The notes: generated from the letters alone by a model not told the origin. A stretch of 64,000 bases of DNA from Monarcha castaneiventris obscurior (GCA_026261815.1 JAMPIT010000437.1:3844001-3908000); one strand, 5' to 3'; shown: positions 1 through 13,112, counted from the stretch's first letter. A program made the numbers and translations.

Positions 1-1345
1 TTTTCTAGGAAGCCTGCAAGTAGACATGTGTTGGCATTAAGATCTACATCTCCCTTATCAAGCACACAATGTTTCACTCCACATCCCACTTTTTCTGAAG
101 GGGGGGTGGGAAGCTGGACAAACACTGGGAGGCTGAAATTTAATCTAGAAAGGATGCAACTGGTGTAGGCAAGATAAAGCATTTTGAGGACTATCAACTC
201 GAGGAACTAAAGCACTGATTTGCATTCCCCTACTGTCCCAGCTGTTGTTTTCCTCTCTTTTTCTGACCAGGAGATGAGTCCCCTTCTCAGGGGAGCAATT
301 TAACAGAAGACAAATGGAAGACAAATTCCAGGAATCATGTGCCTGGGGACCATGGTTTATCATGAAACAAGGAAGCAGTTTAGGAAGGGAAAGGAGGCCT
401 CTCAATTTTTTTAATATGGAGCCTAATTACTGCAATGATCCTTCACACCATTAGAAGGGGTGCCAATATTAACTGTGTTCCACTAATTAGGTAATGTCCT
501 GCATTAAAAAACAGGCTTCACTCTTTTGTTTGAAGTCTTTTTGAAGAAAAGAACGAGTGGAAGAAAGGAAGGGTGACATAATTTTTCCTTGTATTTTTTT
601 CTTTTTCTGAGCTCATGAGGATTTCTTCACTCATTTATACTCATCAGGACAAAAGTCATCTCAAAACAGCATTGAGGCTAAAAGAAACCATTTCAGATAA
701 ACTGATGTCTTGACCAGCATTAATTTTTTTTTCTGTTTTATATTAAAAAATAAAATAAAGCAGACAAGACACCTTTTCACATGCAATTACAGATCCCTAA
801 TGGACGAATCAGGAGCTTGCATTGAGCGTGTGCCCTGCTGACTCAAGCTGCTGTTAGGGAAGCATGCTGAAATGAGAAACAAATGGAAATTACTGTTCTC
901 TGATGCAACAGAGTTTAAATGTGGAACAGGGATCTTGATTGGTCTGGTCTACATACACACAAGACTGATTTTGCATGTAAATACAGTGAAAGAAATGGGA
1001 AGGACAAACCAACACTGACTCATCCTAGAGAAATAAATTTAGAACTACTGGCAAGAACAAGGATCTAATTCTCACTTGTCCCATCCTGATGAAAATTTTG
1101 TGAGAAAAGCTCAAAATTCATTGTTGTCAATATCTATCTGAGCCCTAAGCTGGAATCAACCTCAGTTACCCTCAAATGGCACCACCAGAGCCAGCGCTGA
1201 AGCCTGATCTGAGTGATGCCTGCTCAGCTCATCTCCTGCCCTGGTTTATGCCAAGGAATTAAACCTAGGCTGCATTTTGATGCTGAGGATGTCAGTGTGG
1301 ATCCACTTGGGTGTGTGGTCTGGCCGGCGCTCAGGCTGCTCACTT
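1..1345. other. Unassigned non-coding DNA
   Basis: No gene is recognised here. The stretch is AT-rich with short homopolymers: a G run near 101-107 and T/A-rich patches near 590-605 and 725-760. The open frames are short and resemble no protein I know. I see no transposon ends or long tandem repeat. Confidence 0.5.
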
Positions 1346-1350
1346 TCATC

Positions 1351-1475
1351 CACGCTGAACCTTTCACTTGACTTTTGACCTTTCACTTGGCACTGTCCTG
1401 TCATTTCCTTGGTTTCACAAATTTTAGCCTCTCACTTGACCTGTGAACTGTGACCTTTCACTTGACCTCTGATCT
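1351..1475. repeat. Degenerate tandem cluster of TTTCACTTGACCT-type units
   Basis: Variants of 'cctttcacttgac' recur at about 1361-1373, 1379-1390, 1429-1441 and 1453-1467, forming an imperfect minisatellite of roughly 120 bases. The hexamer TGACCT appears at 1376-1381, 1437-1442, 1451-1456 and 1463-1468. It is the complement of AGGTCA, the nuclear-receptor half-site. The last two copies are separated by six bases. The repetition is seen directly; any receptor binding is inference. Confidence 0.6.
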
Positions 1476-3700
1476 CATAAATTCTGGAAGCTCATACACG
1501 TAATCGTGGAACAAATAAACAAAGCCTCCGTGAGACGCTGCCGCCGAATGAAGCCCAAGGGGCTGGGGAGCAGGAGCCCAGCCCCAGCATCCCGCTTCAC
1601 CCCTGGACATGTCCCTTTGTTCCAGCCAGGACTGGCTTCTCCTCAGTGGGAAGTGCATCACACGTTGCCACAACCATGTATCAGTGCCTGTGTGTTGAGT
1701 CACGGCAGTGGAAAGGGATGTGGGATTGCTACGGGTGAGCCTCATCCACTAACCCGTGCAGAATATCCTGACTTCCAAAGCCCTGGGAGGGTCTTACCAA
1801 ATAAAATCACCAAAATGAGCAGAAGCCTCTCACTGTAGGTGCTGAATTCTCACCACAAACCTCCTGTGAGCCATATTCCCCCTCCTTGCCAAAGCTAATC
1901 CTAAAGGCTCCAAACACAAAGTGACGTTCAGCCATCACCGCGGTGTGACAGAGCATGATAAAGAAACTCTTGGTAAATCAGCTGGCAGAGATGGTGCTCT
2001 CAGCTGAGGACAGCTCTGTCAGTACCAAATCCAGAGCAGGGCATTCACAGGGAGTGGCAGAAACAGCAGCAAAAATTACAGCTGCATGAAGTTATCAATT
2101 TATTGCAACATAAATGAATCTCCTATACGAAGCACCAGTAAAGGTGAAATTTCAGCATCAGTGGTAGCTTTACAGAAGGACGAGGTCTTTGTAGAAACTT
2201 CCAGCACATGCATCTTCATACATTAGTGACCTCAAAGTGTGCAGGTATTTTAATGGTCCTTGTTTTTTTGCACATTCAAATTCTTTTCACCAATCCTCAA
2301 ATGTATAACATGAATATTGCAGGCACAACTTATAACCCAGACCAAACCGCAAAGTGCGTGCTTTGTCCTCTTTCTCTTCTTGGTAGAGGGAAAGACAGAG
2401 ACTGGAAGAAGGATCTAAAAGAGATTTAAGGATGCCTCGGTGTCAGGTGCCTTGAAAGCAAAGCAGCTTCTCTTTGGTATTGCAGGGACCTAAAGCCAAG
2501 CAAGTGGCCAAAGCAGCTCACGTGAGGAGTGTAATTGTACACGAGCAGGAAGCAAGGTGACGTGGGAGACAGACAGGAGCAGTGCCAATCTGCCAAGCCA
2601 TGGCAGAGGAGCTCTCTAACAAAAACCAGCTGGGGGACCTCTGATTTGCTCTGACACGTAATGTAATGAACCAGTGCACGCTGTCACTTTACTCGAATTC
2701 ACTGTGATTTTACATTTTGGAAGCAAACTATTTTAAATTCATGGGAAGAAAGATGATGCAGAGAAAGCCGCTGGATAGAGAGAATGGTCAAAACTTTGTG
2801 TTCCTTCAGTTGTTGTAAAAGATTTCAAATTTTAAGGTGAAATTTTGCGTGTCACATGAAACAAAGTGCACCTCACTCGTAGGTGAGCAGTTTTGTGTGA
2901 CTTTCACTAAAACACTTTGCAAAGTAATAAAACATTTATATTGCGTTTCCAGTAATGCAGGCTCATCTTCATTAGCCCCTTTGGGGAAACCTCTTGGCTC
3001 TTTTGTTTCCTCAGGAAGAATCTGGTAGGTCTCTTCTCACTTATAAAATCTTTGACTGCAAGCTTACTGCACACTTGGATCTGCAAGTCCATGCTGAAGA
3101 CTAGGCAACACTTACATTTATAACAGGATTTCTGCTACATGATTTTCAGTTATCTTCCAGCTTGTCTGGAAATGTCAAGGAGTTGTTGTTGGAAGGAAAA
3201 GGCGAGTGGTATGGGTTGAAGGAAGATTATTAATGGAATTTTCTATAGGGAAATTTTCCCTGTGTGCTTGTTAAATCCTTTCATTAGTGATTTTATCAGA
3301 GAGTAGGGCTGTGTAAACAAAAAGGGTATAAGTTGTTTGACATTTAGTAATAGAAATAGCAAGTGATCTGTTACAAAACCGAAACTCATCCTTCACCCTT
3401 CAGGACTGAGAAAGGCTCATGGAGTGGTGATTAGGGATGACTGTGTGGTATCAAGGAGGCACACCTCGATAAGGACCAAAGCATATCTCCATGAATGAAG
3501 CCAAGGGATTATTCACTGTGTTACACAACGCGCTGCTGTGTTCTCAGGGACACCGCGTGCGACTGAGTCACCCACGGAGAATAAAATCCAGCCTGGAACA
3601 GGTTTACAATAGGGGTACTTGGACAGACCGTCTGTGAGAGGGAACCAAAGGAGCCTGGATTGTTTAGTTTAAGAAAACAGAAGAACCTGGCAATTCCTAC
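1476..3700. other. Unassigned non-coding DNA
   Basis: No gene or recognisable mobile element was found. Overlapping short frames on both strands near 1458-1838 read through a GC-richer patch and look like chance frames. The rest is mixed-composition DNA without clear repeats. Confidence 0.45.
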
Positions 3701-3704
3701 CCAG

Positions 3705-3802
3705 CTCTGCTTCCCACCGGCCTCAGTGGGAATAAAGGCTGCTGGTTTCCTGACTTTACTGGGGGTTTTGTTGTTGAATACAATGGGAGCAGAATCAGAT
3801 CT
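3705..3802. repeat. Possible relic of an ancient amniote interspersed repeat
   Basis: The stretch contains 'cctcagtgggaataaagg' (3720-3737) and 'caatgggagcagaatcagat' (3781-3800). These phrases resemble the 'TTCAATGGGAGCAGAATCAGGCC' wording of old, widely dispersed palindromic repeats of birds, crocodilians and turtles. The match is from memory and partial, and no clean inverted partner was found, so the assignment is tentative. Confidence 0.38.
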
Positions 3803-3901
3803 TCAAGAAGAAAAATAGAATTGGACCCAGAGGAGCCAGGGCTGGGAAAGACCCAGCACGTTCTGGTTTAAATTGAGCAGGGCTGTAAAAAGCTAATAAA
3901 A

Positions 3902-3919
3902 CTCATATTGAAATATGAG
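3902..3919. repeat. Short perfect inverted repeat
   Basis: CTCATATT at 3902-3909 is exactly complementary to AATATGAG at 3912-3919, with two bases between. The arms are AT-rich and the site is isolated. It may be a chance palindrome or a dyad binding site. Confidence 0.6.
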
Positions 3920-6320
3920 CTAAAAGAAGCGCATATCGCTGAATTATGTCGGTCAAGACAATTAATTGGGTTTAGTACTGGTTATATATAATTTTTGACA
4001 TGCTTTAATTTATCCCAAGTAAGTCTGTGTTGTTTTCTTGTGATTAAACCTGTTTGTTAAAAATCATCTTGCCTACAGAAACAGTAATAAAGAGACGAAG
4101 CAACTTTTTCCCACGCTTTGGATTCAGGAGCTCTTTCACTGCAGTGTCAAAAGAATGGAATCCCATTTCCTGCCCCTAATTTCAATGACCAGCTCAGTGG
4201 TGTTTTACTGTCTATATATTTCTCATGCAGAAAGTAAATTATTTTGTTAGACACATCGTTCTATTTCCAAGATAAATCTCAGTAGTTAACTTTTATGGAA
4301 ACCAAGAGGAGAGTCCAATGAGGCCCATTTAAAGCCTGTAAGCACCTGAATCCTGTTTGCCTTTTTAAAACTTCCTGAATATGCTCAAAATCCACTTTCA
4401 TCCAAACCCAAATAAAGCACCACTGGCTGGTTCTCCTGTGCTCGGAGCAATTAGAGTCTAACAGCCATGATACACACCTGAATTCCTCTTGCACCCAGTA
4501 TTTAAATGAAAGGATCAGTTTGTGTTGCACAAATACTCCCACACACCTCTTGCAGCCTGACTCTGAAGATGTTCCATTCAGATCCTCTGCAGCAGTATTT
4601 GATGTAGAATGGACAATTACAGCTTTTAGACACAGTGCACAAAGCCACAGTCTGGATAAATATTGGCAAGTCAGTGACTAAAACCTAATGGCAAACATAA
4701 CTATGAAATTTAGCAAATACATCCATTTGCTTACATCCCACTGAGGTAACTTGGCTGTCCTCAGGAGCGAGGTGGACACCAGTGGCAGAGGAAGGCAGAT
4801 GATTTCCTGAGGCATCAGGGGTGGCCAGAGGAACAGGCCAGAGGTCTGGGCACGCAGGGAGCAGCCAAAACTCAGACCACATATTCTTGGTTCAACTTAA
4901 GCAGCAATATCTGACTTGGAAAACAGTGAGCATCTCTTTTACAGCAAGCAGGAGCACAAAGTGATTCAGGCAGGAAAGTTTAATCATTCAAGGATATTCC
5001 CTGGGACAAACTGAGTGCACAGATAGCTAACAGTTTTCTATCATCTGCTGTGCTTTTAGCTCCACTCTCCCCTCTGATTGGAGCTCCAGCTGTAGGTCAC
5101 ACGAGTGATCACTCACTCATGGCACGTGGGATTTGGGTTCATCCATGCATCCTCCACAGGATCCCTGTTTCCCAGGTCCCATCCACCGCACACTGGCTCT
5201 GCTCCTAGCCCCCTTCCCCCTCCCAAACCTGGTCCCTGCAAGCCCAGTCCTCGCTACAACACTGACATAAAGTACAAATAAGTTAATGAAACCGCAATAT
5301 TTTTTTCTACGTAGACCTGGACTGTTTCAGCCACGAGCAATGTGAGCAGCCACAGGTGTTGCACTAAATAAAGCAATAGAAAATGTCTCCATTGTAACAG
5401 TGGAAGCCCTGTTTCAAAATCCCTCTCTGCTTTTTATTAATAGTTGGATTCCTTTCTATCAGCAGTCATAACTGCATTTACCTTATTTTTCAGCAAAAAT
5501 GTTTTGCTAAGAAAAGATCTACTAAAAATTACTGCTGCTTTTCGGTCAGTTTGTGCTTGAGCAAGCTTTCAATCTTTTCACAGAAGGGGAGAACATAAAC
5601 TTGTGATTCAGAAAAGAGAGGAAACCAGGGGTTACAAAGGTTGGGAGGCCAAGTAGTATGAAACAGACCCCCTCCGTCAAGTAAAAAACTTGGCAGGATA
5701 ACTAGAAACAGACCAACCCTAAATCCAAGGGTTCATGAGCAGTAACATAATTAGCTGGAATAAAACTAATATTCTAGTGTTAAATTTCACCTCAACACAG
5801 ACCAGCACTTATTAGGGAGAAACCGGTGAGAATGAGGAAAGATGTGTTTCATTTAAGAAATTTACACAGAGTGGGAATGTACACACAGGGGTTATTTCCT
5901 AAAAAGCCCATTTGGATGCTCCAAGTGACTGTGGTGGCATCAGCTGCCCCACTCGGAGGTGGATGCCTTTGTCAGCCTTGCCCAAAGTGCCTGGTAAAGC
6001 CCAGTCCACCAAAATCCTGAAACATTTGTTCCTGGGAAAAGAACCACAAATACACTGGAAAAAATGTTGAACAGGAAATGTTTGACCACTGCTACATCAC
6101 AAGATATCAAAAGAATTTCACATTGGCTACTTCCTTCTCTGAGGGGAGGCAGGGGGTGCTCAGCTCAAAAGTAAAATGGCCCCAGAGGCCCTACCCAAAC
6201 CCCCCAAAAGAGCTGAGGTTTCAGCAACAGCAAACACACTTTCTCTTTTCCTTTATTAGCAAAATAGGAGCAAAACCTTCAAAGATAACACACATGGCAA
6301 ATATTGGTGCTGAGATAAAC
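3920..6320. other. Unassigned non-coding DNA
   Basis: No gene is recognised. The DNA is mostly AT-rich, with a more C-rich patch near 5150-5245. Open frames are under about 100 codons, occur on both strands and overlap. No repeat family was identified. Confidence 0.45.
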
Positions 6321-6324
6321 AACA

Positions 6325-7070
6325 CCAGCGATCTGCGGATCGGGCGCAGGAAATTCCAGCCATCTGATGAGCTGTTGGCATAACAAGCAGCTCTTCACAT
6401 GTCAGCGGCCAGCAAAGGCTATTTTCCTTTCTGCTGGTTCCCTGGCAAGGCATAGGAAAGGCAAGGCAGGGGCAAAGCAGAAGCCAGGCGAGGCGTTGGG
6501 AAAGGCATGGCAGGGGAGGAAGGCAAGGCCGCCCTCGGGCAGGGCAGAGGACGATTCGGAGCAGAAGCAAGCGGAAAACCTGTTGCTTTCTGGAGACAGA
6601 CGGGTGTGTGTCTGCCCCCGAGACTGCAGCGCTACAAATTCCGAGCTGCTCCCGCAGCCTTGTCGCGGCCTCGCCTCGGGCAAGCCGCGTATAGTTTCTT
6701 TTTGAACAAGCTATCTTTTAACACTCACAACCGGGATGATTTAACAGAAAGAGAGCGTCTCAATTTTTGCGAGCGACATCCCCCCTAGACTCTACCCAAA
6801 CAAAGCTACTAATGTGTGGTCATTTTCTTGGCAGCGTGGCTGCATGCTGATAACACCGCTGCCTGCTATTCTCCCAGGAGCGGGGCTGCTGGAAGACTGC
6901 TCCCTACCTCATCCCCTGATGCTTCTGATGCGGGTGATCCTCCGACTGCACGGCGCCAACCACAACATGCTACCCACCGTGAGAGAGCAGGACACAGGCT
7001 GCTCTAGTCAGGAGTTATCGTCTATCATACTGATTGACGAAACCAAGAGTGAGCAGAAAAAATAAACACG
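6325..7070. promoter_or_regulatory. CpG-rich, island-like segment without an assigned gene
   Basis: The core at about 6487-6695 holds some 18 CpG dinucleotides in roughly 205 bases, counted by eye. That is close to what unselected GC-rich sequence would give and far above the surrounding DNA. Further CpGs occur at 6327-6347 and, more thinly, at 6730-7060. CpGs normally decay by methylation in vertebrate germ lines, so this density suggests a germline-unmethylated promoter or enhancer. No first exon, TATA box at a convincing distance or splice donor could be fixed, so neither direction nor gene can be given. Short open frames on both strands across it are expected from the high GC content. Confidence 0.45.
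6443..6540. repeat. Degenerate GGCAAGGCA/GGCAGGGG-rich tract
   Basis: Variants of 'ggcaaggca', 'ggcatggca' and 'ggcagggg' recur through this stretch, for example near 6445-6475 and 6503-6530. It looks like a small purine-rich cryptic minisatellite at the left edge of the CpG-rich segment. Confidence 0.5.
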
Positions 7071-10000
7071 AACAGAGGCTGCAGTGTATGGGGCAGTCAG
7101 CTGGGAGTTTTAGTATTTGGCCTTGGTGATCCTACTCTCATGGTAGGTTATCTTTTCCTCGTGCTATCATTTATCATAACTTTGAGGGCCAGAGGGAGAA
7201 ACAAACCTACAATTTTTCTATTGGTTACATTCATTAAACTCTTCTTTTTTTAGCACCACTTCCTTTGCCCCTAATAACAATCCCACCCCCTCGATCTGTA
7301 TTCCCTAAAGAACAGTGAAATCAAATCTAAGTACAGTCCTCCCCTTTTACTCCTATTACAGCAATAGACCATTGCAAGCAATTAACCTCTGTTATTCCAT
7401 CAGACCCAGGCCTCAGCCGCACGCTCACCCAGCAGAGCCTGGCTGCAGCCAGCATTAACTCTTGCCTCAGCTCCCTCCATCCTGGCCCCAAACATTATTT
7501 GGGCAGAGATGTTGGTTTTGTCACGACCATCTCCTTTTCAAATAACACCGGTTGACTTTTGCAGGCACGGCCCAAGTTCTGTATTGGGCTTGACAGCCAC
7601 CATAAAGCACTCCCTGAAGTGTCAGTAACAAAGATGATTTGTATGGGTCTTGCAGTCATCCCCTCTTCTAATAGCTTTCTCATTCCAGCACAGAAACACT
7701 GAGCAGAGAGCAGCTGCTTAAAGCTGATACAAGCATTTCTTCTCTCAGCAGGCCATTCTTGCATAACCATTTATTTTGCAGAGTTTTAAAGTGCCTGAAG
7801 GATTTAATTATGTACGTAGACAACCCCTATAAACTCTATTCTAGGCTTTTTATTGACTTTTGTGCCAGGCAGCTCTTAGGCATTTCAATTAAGTGTTTTT
7901 TTATAAGAAAAGCAACAATATAGTAAAAGAATATACTCTTTATAGATAGTTCCAAACAGTTTGTGCCGATTTAATAAAGTTTATTTAATTGACGAGGATT
8001 TAGAATATCTTATGCTACAACTTGGAATACACATCCTTTTGGACCATGGATCTGTTTAAAGGGGCCTGGCAGGACCACTTAGGTACCAGGGGAAAACAGC
8101 TTGGATCTGATTACTTAATCCTAATAACGTGTTGTGAAACTTTAGGAGACTACCTGTCATTTAGCATCGTGGTCAAAACTGAAGTGGTAAATAGCAAAGA
8201 GCTGAAGTTTGGCATTGTCTTTGTCAGGGTTTTAGGGATCCTGGAGCGGGATAGAAGAAATATTACGTGTTCCCAAATTTTCCGGAAAGGGCAACATTGG
8301 CTTTATCTGCTTTCTAAACTATTTACAAGGCTTCTGCAAACCTGCCTTCATTATGGTATAGGATATTTCAATCCCAGCAGGTGGCCAACAGGAGAGCAGG
8401 CCTGTTTGTGAAATATGTAATACCCTTTTCATATACTTTAACCAGAAATGTGCACCTCAACAGCCCTCCTAACCCTTCTAATTTCCCTTTCTCCTCTTAA
8501 TCTGCTCTGCGAGCCATGAGCATGCATTAAAATCTCCCTAAAACATTTCACCCAGAGGCAATGTAATTCCGCAACAAGCAACCAACATTTCACAGCTCTG
8601 GAGTAATAGATTAATTTGAACCTAATGTTGCCCGTCGTTTACTGCTCCAAATGTTCTGGTGTAGACATAGCCCCGAGGCGCAGCGCTGTGGCATGCGCGG
8701 CTCCTGGAACCAAAGCTACAGTTGGCTTCACATCTGTGCATCACATTTGCCATGTGCCTCATTATCCAGCGCCCCACTGTGCCTACCTGTCCCAATCAGC
8801 TTCTCAGCCACAGGCTATCCAATTTTTTTTCCCCCCCGACTAAGGATCTTTGTTCTCCTTCTCACTTACTAAATTTTTGCGAGACCTCTGCACCCAAGCA
8901 GTAGGGATTCTGCGCATGTGAACCTCCGAGCTTCTCCGGGTCCTTAATTCTCCATTAGGAACAGGAAAATTACAACATTAAGTCTCCGACATGTCACTGC
9001 ATAAATTGTACCATTTGCAGAATCCAATATAAAGTCGGTGACTAAGCACATAAGCATGTAATAAAGAACTGAGTTGTTTGTTTTGACTTTAACAAGTTCG
9101 GTCTGCATCAATTATCTGTAAGTAAAGAAAGAGTAATTTCCAATTCCAGATAAAAACCCCTGTCACAGAAAGAAAAGATTATTACATCCAAAATCAAAAC
9201 CAACTGTTCCCAAAAGTTTAAAGAGCCAACCTTTTAAAATTCATTGATACAAGAACAAAAATACATATATTTGTGTGTTCAGATGAAAATAAAATCAACT
9301 TTTAACAGAAAAGTGTGCCTGTTTTAGTATTTAAAGCTCTGTATTTAATTCTGTATTTATAGAAACATGTGCAAAAAAGGCACAGTGCCTTTATCTCAAG
9401 CTACTACAGAGTAAAGAAGAGAAAGTAAAATGCAGTCTCGAGCAGGAGCAGGGATTTATCTCAAACCAAACATATCAGTCTGAAGCCCAACAGCTCATCA
9501 CTGCATTAAAAGGTTACTTTGTTTTTGCTTCAGCGTACAAAGCACTTGAGTTTGCTTTAAGTTTATATCCTTTGGATTTTTTCCAGTGAGGAGAAATTAA
9601 AAATGCTTTTGGTCTAACAGCGCAATGTTCAACCTCTTCAGGAGATGCAGGGGGAACTGGAGCCTAATGGACACTGTGTTCTGTTCCCTTCCAGCAGCAC
9701 AAAGGGGCCTTGACACAGGTAAAACACCACATTTCTACCTACTCACAGGCCCTTCATGCTGGAGGAGGACCTGACACAACTGAAAGCCCCTTATCCAAGC
9801 ACTATTAAATCGAATTAACTCTGGTGGCACAATTGAATTTCTCATCCTGTGAGATCCTGAGGTTCTTACTGCAAACTTCTCCTGGCATCGTTTTTAACAG
9901 TAATTTTTACCTGCCCTTCCCTTAGTAGCTGTCAATTCTGCCACCAGTCTTACCTGCTGCAGTTTACAAACTATATTAGATTTCTACACATAATTCCAAC

Positions 10001-10390
10001 ACACACACTCCTAGCACATTTCATTACATGCTTGAATTAATTTATTCTATATGGAATTTGTTACCTTTACAATAAAAAAAAAAAGTTACTATTCATTATT
10101 GAGAGCAGACAGATGGAACATGTTCAATTTAAGACATCAATAAGAAGGGAGGAGGGGGGAAATCTTATAATCCGTGTGGCACAACCTATTCCATCTGGTA
10201 CTTCCAACTTGTCTGCCAAGACTTTTTTCCTATATAAAAGTGAACGTTTCTCTTTAGAGTTAACGGAACATTCTTGGGCATTAAGACTCTGCATCTGATT
10301 TATAGATAACAAGCAACAACACACACTTAACATACAATATTTGGAAAGCGTAATCTGTTTCATAAGGTAAAGGTTCTGGGCTTGACCTAG
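7071..10390. other. Unassigned AT-rich non-coding DNA
   Basis: No gene is recognised. The longest frame (8022-8411, plus strand, about 129 codons) has no recognisable domain and no flanking gene structure. The block 8990-9300 is AT-rich, with TAAT-, AATTAT- and ATAAA-type motifs like those in distal enhancers, but nothing in the sequence alone proves function. A run of 8 T then 7 C lies near 8823-8838. Confidence 0.4.
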
Positions 10391-10393
10391 GAG

Positions 10394-10418
10394 AAAACAA
10401 AACAAAACAAAACAAAAA
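10394..10418. repeat. (AAAAC)n microsatellite
   Basis: About four consecutive AAAAC units are followed by an A-rich extension. This is a simple repeat seen directly. Confidence 0.85.
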
Positions 10419-12990
10419 CCACAAAAAAAGCACAAACTCCAGGAAACTGTGTTTATCTGAAAATGTTATCTGGGCAGTCAGAACAGAAGCTGCAGCTTTT
10501 GCTTTAATGAACCATGAAAGTGATTCAGCAAACTGCTTTGGTCTCTTAAAAACAAATATTAAGCAACACCAATGCTAAATTATACAACAAAAAAAAATGC
10601 TAGCCATCTCTCAACAGGAAGGACCTTTTTAGCACATTCCTACCAACGTCCAACATCTAGGAGATAATGCCAAAAACTGTGAGAATTTGGCATGCGTCAA
10701 AATCAATTTTAACTGTTGGTTTAAAGGCTACTCAATTAATGGAAATTTATTTCCAATGAACGTTAAGATAATGGAGCTAAAGCAATCATTTTTCTTAATA
10801 CAACTCGTTCCAAGAGTGTTTAATCAAATAGTGGGGTTTTTTTTCTAGTGTCTTTTTGACAGAGCACTAACGGTACATTTTCCATACGTTTCATTTCCAT
10901 TCTTGAAGCATGTCCCCTCATTCCTGCAGTGCTCTGCATTAAGCTGTCTCATTATACCAAAGACATTATGTCACTTCTCTGTTTATGAGCACACTGGCCC
11001 TCAGCCCCTGCAATAACACCCAGCCACAAACACCCACTTCTGGCAACGAGCCTAATGACGGAAAAGATTGTTTCAAACCAAAAATGAAGAGGAATCCAAT
11101 TATCCACCTAAACCTTACAGGCACGGGGGAACAAGTTAATTTGGCATAATCATGTACCAAAGGATCACATTTATCTTTTACATCTCGGGGAGAGATTATG
11201 TGGGCTCAGTTGGGCAGCCACGGAAATGAGTGGTCACGCTGGAGGGCTGCTGGGTCTCACGTGGGTGCACTTGGTGTGGAAAAGCAAAACAACGAGCATC
11301 TGCCTCGTGTATCCAATGTCTACCTATCACCTCCTGCATCTCTGGCACAGAAAGAAAAGTGTTTTCACTGCTAATTTTATGGGATTTGGTTGCAAATGTG
11401 TAATATTTGCTTTCTCTGAAAGCCGCCAACTATTCTTGTGTTTTAAGGAGAAAACTACTGCAGAGCAAGGCATTCCTCTGTGGATGGACCATGCAGGGAT
11501 GAGGTCTGGGTCAGCTGTAGGCCCTTTGGGCCCACCACAATCAGAGAGTTAAACATTCCTATCTGTGTAAAGCAGGACTAGCTGTGATTATTCACTGAAG
11601 ATATTCAGGATTTATGTAAATATAAAAGAGTTGAGCCTCACAGAGGTTTTCTGGGGTATTGGTGAGAGAAGAGATCCCACCCAAGTGCTGGGGCACTAAG
11701 GTCCTCACCTGCAGCATCCCAGACCCGGGGAGGTGGGTGGGAAGGATGCACAGGCAGAGGAGAAAAAGGCCGAGGAATATTGTGAGGATGTTTGAAAATT
11801 AGCAATACATTTCTTTTTGCCTTTGGTCACGGCTTTTTTTTTTCCTTCTGACTTTCGGTCAGAGTTTACTCCAAGGCCAAAAGCACCGCAGGGTCTTTTT
11901 CCCTCACTGAAGTTACTGCGTGCAGGGGGACATTTCATTCCTCCCGACGTCCAGAACCTGCACATGATTAAAGCTGAGCTGGGGCAGAATTAACATTCTG
12001 CTAACAAACCCCTCCTGCCATGGGGATGTGGGCCGGGAGGGGCAGGAGGGCCACGGCCCCGCAGCCGCTCCCCTGGGTCAGGGCATGCTGGGAGGGGAAA
12101 TAAGCTACAGAGCAGACAATTTTCAGCTTGACTGGTTTTACTTTCTCTACCAGGCCTCACGAAAACAAACTGACAAAACAAAGGACACAAAATTAATGAC
12201 CCATGCCTTCTGTCAATTGACTCTTAGTAACAGTGGCTAGTTCACCTTAATTTTATTTTATTTATTTTTTTTTTTCCTTCACTTTGAGTGAGTCGCCGTA
12301 GGCAGCGGTTAAGGTTCATTTAAAAATTCTTCAAAGGCATCACTTGGTTTTCATTAATTTGGTAACTGTAGTTTCTGCTGATGATGAACAAACAATGCAA
12401 AAGAATTTAGTCAAATTAAAAAAAAAAACAATGAACCTCTTATCCACTGCATGTGTTTTTCCACTAATGGTTGTAAATAATGGCATATCTATATTCCAGG
12501 GAAAAAGACTACTCCGGGTTTGCCACCTCCTCAAAACATTTCACCCTCTTCATTTCCTTTTGAAACACCATTATTTATATGGCTGAAGTTTCACTTGACA
12601 GCTCGCCAGAAAGCCAAGTTACAACAAACCTTTTACTATGAAGCAACAACATTATTTCTGAGTTGGCTTTACCTGGGTTTTCAGCAGAGATGGATTTTAT
12701 GTCCTAATGAATCCCACTTAAAAAATGCAAATATCTTGATCTCTCTTGCACGGCCCCGTGTTTCCCAAACCTTGCTGCAATCACAGGTTTCCCTTTTATA
12801 ATTCCTGGCACTTGGGGAAAAGGTGCCTGATGCTCCAGCCAGGAGCACTCATGTCCTTTAGCCCTGCATAGCTAAAGCACTGCACAACTTTTTAAATATT
12901 TACCCCATTATATAAATGTCCATTGAAGGGCACTTACATAAACGATAAGCGCTTACAGCAAACACTTTTAGAGAGCAGGATCTGTGGTAT
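10419..12990. other. Unassigned non-coding DNA
   Basis: No gene or clear repeat is recognised. A GC-richer patch lies near 12025-12090. T-rich tracts lie near 11836-11846 and 12254-12278. Short frames on both strands show no family resemblance. Confidence 0.45.
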
Positions 12991-13003
12991 GCAGAGGAGA
13001 TAA

Positions 13004-13112
13004 GGCCACTTCCTGCAAATCCTTATTCACAGAATTAGTCCTTAATCAGGCAAATAGACTCCCTGATATCAATGGGATTTCATATGTGAGCAGGGGTGGC
13101 AGGATTGGGCTC
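13004..13112. mobile_element. Relic of an ancient palindromic (terminal-inverted-repeat) element
   Basis: The left end, about 13011-13030 ('tcctgcaaatccttattcac'), is the imperfect reverse complement of the right end, about 13086-13105 ('gtgagcaggggtggcaggat'). Roughly three quarters of positions pair with one gap. The centre reads 'atcaatgggattt'. This matches the layout I remember for a very common old repeat of turtles, crocodilians and birds: ends like CCTGCAAAC-CTTACTCA and a 'CTTCAATGGGA' centre. Elements of this shape are usually non-autonomous DNA transposons. I cannot name the family with certainty. The copy is decayed and codes for nothing. Confidence 0.68.
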
